A DNA stretch of 64,000 nucleotides from Gremmenia infestans (taxonomy: Eukaryota; Ascomycota; Leotiomycetes; Helotiales; Hamatocanthoscyphaceae): positions 1,922,001 through 1,986,000 of the forward strand of contig JAFEVB010000002.1 in NCBI GenBank assembly GCA_032629725.1. Direction: 5' to 3'. The notes beneath the pieces were generated by a model. The model was not told the origin of the DNA. It ran no database searches and saw only the letters and a program-made list of their open reading frames with translations. The position numbers and the translations under genes were made by a program. Numbering within the stretch: position 1 is the first letter of the stretch; each line of letters begins with the position of its first letter. Positions 59,812 through 64,000 of this stretch are shown here, piece after piece.

Positions 59812-61129
59812 CGTGCTTCGATCGCTTCTTATTTACGACCACAACTGTATTGTATCCGTTTGTACTCCAATAACACTTGCGATTGCGATCGGGAATGGAT
59901 CTGCCGCTTCCCGCACCCCGAAAGCATGAATTTTGTCGAAAAGAGCTGAAGTGAAATTCGCCGAAATTGATCAATTTGAAGTAGCAAACGTATAGAATTT
60001 GCGTAACAGAAAAGGCGGGGTCGTAGATGGTGTTCTTAAGCATCAAATGTATATTCACTGGGTTACATGTAACTTGTGAGCGCCAAAGGAGGGTATAAGC
60101 ATAGATTCATACAGAAAACAGACGAAAAAGAGAATAGAGGAAAAGAAGCTGAACGTTTGCGCAGTTCTAGAAATATAAGGGCTGATCAGCACGAAATGTG
60201 AAGATGCAAGGTCTCAGGGGACCACAAAAGCTCCAGGGCAAAAGCAGAGTTCTACCCCCTGCAACATATCGTTACCAAGGGCCCAAGGGGGTAGAACCCC
60301 GGTCAAATAGATATCCTATCACTTGATAACCCCTTGATAGCATGGGAAGGGTTCGTCTTTAGACACTTTTGGTTATGATCGGCCGAAAAAACGCGTATTG
60401 ATGTGGGAGGTTGGGAAGTTCTGTGGTTCATGCGCTGCACGGCCCAACATTGTTTCTTGAAAGTTGTCAAAGCGCTGGCCTGTGCGCAAAGAATCCTCCG
60501 TGAGTCTGAGACATGGAAAGCTGCACGGGTATTGTTTCAAATATAAGGGTATGAAGGACGAGGAGGAAGCAAACAAATCTATCTCAGACCTCTGTAGTTT
60601 GGCAAATATGGTATAGCCGACGATAACAACTGAAAATAGTTTAGTGATAGTCAAAACTTGAGAAGTTGAGCAGAATTAGAGGCAGACCAGACTCTGCAAA
60701 AGGAAAATATAAAGATACTCGCTGGCGGTGAGTATATTCTTTACACTAAGGACGACGAGTCTCGTGGATACGCGCGTGGAAGAGAAGAAATGCGAGTGAG
60801 TCTCGTGGAGGATATTTGCAGCCAATAGCATGCCACTTCCCACTTCCCACCCATCATCTGATAGTCGTTGTTGTCGTTCATGCGGCGAAAGGTCTCACCA
60901 GAACATCGTGGTACCGATTCGTGAAAATGGGCAACCCAAGGTTCGCAATATCTGGAGATGTTTTGGACAGAAACAGCACCTTGATCAGCCCTGCCAGATT
61001 GGCAGATCGAAACCTCGGATTGATCTCAAGATCAACCAAAAATAAGCTTCTATTTTCCGCTGCGCCAATGACGCCAGAAAGCAATGCCAATATGCATCTA
61101 TTTGTACATCTAAAAGTCATTTAATTGGA
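59812..61129. other. Intergenic region upstream of the uncharacterised gene, 3' of HTS1
   Basis: About 1.3 kb with no recognised gene. It holds the perfect 12-bp inverted repeat listed separately. Several short open frames are present on both strands without features. Confidence 0.5.
60249..60297. repeat. Perfect 12-bp inverted repeat with 25-base loop
   Basis: The arms are gttctaccccct at 60249-60260 and agggggtagaac at 60286-60297, exactly complementary. The loop is 25 bases. No flanking T-run or mobile-element feature was found. Confidence 0.85.
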
Positions 61130-63065
61130 TCATGAAGCAGGTACAGCTTCTATAACCTCTACTGATTGAGCGGATTCCTCGGCAGGTTTCTCCGTTTCTG
61201 CGGTGCCCTCTTTGATTTCTTTGGTGGACTCGCCATGAATACCACCCACAACCTTCAAGCCCGATGCTTCCTGTGCTAGTTGATCAAGAGTCGACTTTCG
61301 TTTGATTCGTTGCCGTACCTCCGCAACCAAGTCATCCAAATTGACGAGAACGCCCTCCTTTTCGGGATGGCCGTCTCGTAGACCCATCTCCTTGATCTTG
61401 ACCTTGCCGGCAGCCATTTCTTCCTCGCCAATGACAACGCATAATGGGCAGCCATTCTTTTCGGCAGCATTGAACTGGTTTGGTAATTTTGGCTTAACTT
61501 TGTAAAGGAACTCGGCCTGGAATGCGTTGTTAGCTAATATGCTGATATCGAGTCATTGATAATCTCTTACCTTGATCCCTGCCTCCCATAGCTTCGAGCA
61601 GATTGAAAGTCTCTCTTTCACTAAACCAGTAAAACCCTTCCCACCAAACGCCATAACAAATACATCGGTTTCGTTACTCCGGACTTGTTCGGCGTTCTCC
61701 TTGGCCATCCTCGCCTTGGTGATGGAGAAAATCCTATCAACACCAAAAGAGATACCAACACAAGGGATTTGGTTCTTGCCAGAAAACATCCCCACCAAGT
61801 TGTCATAACGACCACCAGCTGCAACGCTGCCAACTCCAACACTTGGATCTGAAGAGCGATCTTCGTCAAAGTCGGCGCCCGCCTTGGATGGTTTCTTTGA
61901 AGGTTTTGGCGGTGCCGCAGTAGCCACAGACACGGTTGCAAGAGGGGCCGAGCCTTCAGTAACGACTTCGTAGATGAGGCCAGTGTAGTAGTCGAGGCCA
62001 CGTGCTAAGCTCAAGTCAAACGAGACATTTTCTAAAGCATTGAAAGCCTCCAAGTATGTGAAAAGTAGCTCCATCTCCGCAAGACCTGCTTTCATAGACG
62101 CATTGGCCATTAGTTTTTCGTCTGCTTGTAGTTTACCGAGCAGGTCCTTTTGGCCTTTCAATACCACGTATTCGCCGATTTGGTCTGCAACCTCTTCTGC
62201 CAACCCTTTCTCCTCCGTCATCTCCTTGCGTACTTCAGCCCATGGTAACTTGTCCAATTTGTCGACTGCAGAAGAAATCGTGCGTATCTTATCTGCCGGT
62301 ACCCCACAAATCTCGAAGATTCCGTCAAGTACCTTCCTGTGGTTCAGCTTGATTGTATATTCCCCTTGCCAGCCCAGACCTGCGAAGACCTCCGTAGTGA
62401 TTCGTATAACCTCTGCATCTGGCAACATAGGATCGTACACTCCAGCAATATCAATGTCGCATTGATAGAACTCTCTCATGCGCCCCTTCGTCATTGCCGG
62501 TTGATCTCGTCGGTACACCTTTGCAATGTGGTATCTCTTGATTTGTTGGATATCTCTGTTCATGGCAAGCCATCTTGCGAATGGAACTGTGAGATCATAG
62601 CGCAGGGAGCAGATCTCACCTCCTTGGTCTGCTAGGTCGTATATGAGTTTGCTGTCCTCGCCGTACTTCCCAGACAAGATCTCTTTCAACTCAAATACTG
62701 GAGTATCAATTGTAATTGCGCCGTGACGCTTGAAGACCTCTGTGATGGTGGAGAAGATCTTGTCTCGAATCACCATATCCGGTCCCTGCCCTGTTTGCGC
62801 CTTAGTAAACATACGCAGTAGACAGGTAAAAAATGAGGCACTCACAATCCTTCGTGCCCTTGGGCGTCTTCAAGTCGAACTTCTGGCCTTTTGGCGCCAT
62901 GTCTGCTGAATCCCCGTCCCTCTGTATGAAACCTGTTACTGTTCTCGACAAAGGTGCAGAACTTGAGAATGCAGCCTTTGATGGTGGGATTCGGAATGGT
63001 TTTGGAGGTCGCAACAGTCGTAGTGATCTCGCAGATCTGGACAAGTGTGGTTGTATGGCCTTCAT
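61130..63065 (-). CDS. HTS1: Histidyl-tRNA synthetase, probably mitochondrial and cytosolic
   Basis: Class II synthetase charging tRNA-His. Exons are 63065-62846, 62790-61571 and 61516-61130, giving 608 residues. Motif 2 is [19 protein letters not shown]; the HisA motif is [30 protein letters not shown] and [10 protein letters not shown] complete the active site (motif 3). An acidic/Lys-rich insert ([18 protein letters not shown]) lies between them. The C-terminal anticodon-binding domain includes [12 protein letters not shown] and ends in a low-complexity tail. The first 55 residues are basic and Ser-rich, like a mitochondrial presequence. A second in-frame ATG at 62900 starts [18 protein letters not shown], the usual cytosolic start. 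As in yeast, one gene probably makes both forms. It is divergent from VPS33. Confidence 0.95.
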
Positions 63066-63313
63066 TCACTCTCACATCAACTAAATGGGTTTTGGTGGGG
63101 TTTGGGGTCAAATTCTCAAAAGTTCTGAGTCATTGGTGCTTGTGGAAGCGGGCACACTCACACTCATAATTCTCGCGAGGCTGAAGGATTTCGGTTTGGT
63201 TCGCTAGATTTGCTTCCGACCCGCAGCCATTCTCTCCACCACAGCCGCCCGCGTACTCCCCTCCCAATTTCGACTGGAATTCTACACATCAACACCCGCA
63301 TGTAGAGCTCACC
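63066..63313. promoter_or_regulatory. Bidirectional promoter HTS1/VPS33
   Basis: A 248-bp gap between divergent ATGs. No TATA element was obvious. Confidence 0.55.
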
Positions 63314-64000
63314 ATGGCTCCTCATGCTGGGTTTGACACCGACCAGGTGAAGGACAAGGCGAAGAAGGATCTTCTGTACTTACTCGAAGGTGTAAGTAAG
63401 GATTGCCTCGCTCACTTGCATAGGTACGCAAGGCAGGCAAGGCACCCGCTAACCCGCCCCTCAACAGGTTCGAGGGAAGAAGAATCTGGTGATTGAGACG
63501 GCACTGGCTGGACCAATTGGCCTCTTCGTCAAGTTCTCGACTCTACAAGACTACGGGGTGGACAAAGTCTTCCTCTTGGAAAATGGAAACGCGGATGTCA
63601 GTCAGCGGAATGTGGTATTTATCGCTCGGGGCGAGTGTGCAAAGCATGCTCAGTCAATAGCCGGTACGTGGATTCTGAGCCTTCATCTCCTCTCACAGAC
63701 TACTGAGTAGACAAATTTGCCTACTCTACTTGGTCACTCTTTGAGCCCGAAAGGGACAAACCATTCTTTCAGTGTGGTGTTTAGTGTTTCTGCCATCCCA
63801 TCATGTAAGAGTGATGCTGCTGTTACATGCTGACTCCTTCTAGATCATATCAAGCGTATGCAACGGGAGAGCCAAACCGGACATGAATTCTCTATATTTT
63901 GGGTGCCACGACGAACCCTTGTAGCCGAAAAGATCCTCGAAGAATCCGGCGTCTTAGGAGACACGAGCATCGCAGAATTCCCATTGTACTTTCTTCCCCT
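63314..64000 (+). CDS. VPS33: Vacuolar protein sorting 33 (Sec1/Munc18), 5' part
   Basis: SM-family protein that templates SNARE assembly in the HOPS and CORVET tethering complexes at the vacuole. Only the N-terminal part is in the window, about 143 residues. Exons seen are 63314-63391, 63468-63663 and 63844 to beyond the window end. The sequence MAPHAGFDTDQVKDKAKKD, then VRGKKNLVIETALAGPIGLF, STLQDYGVDKVFLLENGN, ARGECAKHAQSIADHIKRM, and HEFSIFWVPRRTLVAEKILE agrees with fungal Vps33. The FWVPRRTLV segment separates it from Sec1, Sly1 and Vps45. Splice sites and phases are sound. Confidence 0.9.

Noticed and set aside
60249..60297. Rho-independent-type terminator
   Set aside because: This is a fungal nuclear sequence, and the stem is not followed by a T-run.

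Overview
This is a nuclear segment of a filamentous ascomycete. The genes are eukaryotic, contain several short introns (mostly 45-60 nt, GT-AG, often with a CTAAC or CTGAC branch site), and lie close together on both strands. Protein content (fungal Zn2Cys6 factor, NmrA-like proteins, VTC4, Rmt2, fungal-type RPC40 and COQ6) fits Pezizomycotina. The particular fungal C2H2-like family and the MCVKEF-type protein point to Leotiomycetes/Helotiales, but that placement is an inference from remembered family distributions. Exon models were built by hand and accepted when splice sites, reading phase and family sequence all agreed.

Layout. 0.6-8.6 kb: VTC4 (polyphosphate polymerase), an SGNH/GDSL hydrolase, a cysteine-rich single-pass membrane protein and OST1. 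9.0-12.7 kb: hexokinase and RMT2. 13.4-16.7 kb: a 1030-residue protein joining a Reg1-like PP1-binding region to a fungal C2H2-like region. 16.7-28.9 kb is the gene-poor, accessory-looking part: an NmrA-like protein, a Zn2Cys6 transcription factor, a second NmrA-like gene with one in-frame TAG, and a short-chain dehydrogenase, separated by long intergenic stretches with simple repeats. 28.9-34.3 kb: a disordered protein and a STE20-type kinase.

35-64 kb is dense housekeeping sequence: TEL2, UBA3, RPC40, the complex I 49-kDa subunit, two uncharacterised proteins, ATP synthase gamma, TOP1, COQ6, a UBE2W-like E2, a CaM-kinase-like kinase, an uncharacterised protein, histidyl-tRNA synthetase and the start of VPS33. 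Many of these are head-to-head pairs sharing 200-500 bp promoters (OST1/hexokinase, TEL2/UBA3, RPC40/49-kDa, ATP3/TOP1, HTS1/VPS33).

Functional links: complex I 49-kDa, ATP3 and COQ6 serve respiration; hexokinase and the Reg1-like protein both relate to glucose metabolism or signalling; UBA3 and the UBE2W-like E2 belong to ubiquitin-like conjugation. The most notable observations are the Reg1/C2H2 fusion, the TAG at a conserved Trp position of an otherwise intact NmrA gene, the TF-NmrA neighbourhood, and a UBA3 exon junction that cannot be joined in frame with ordinary splice sites. No tRNA, rRNA, CRISPR array or intact transposon was recognised.
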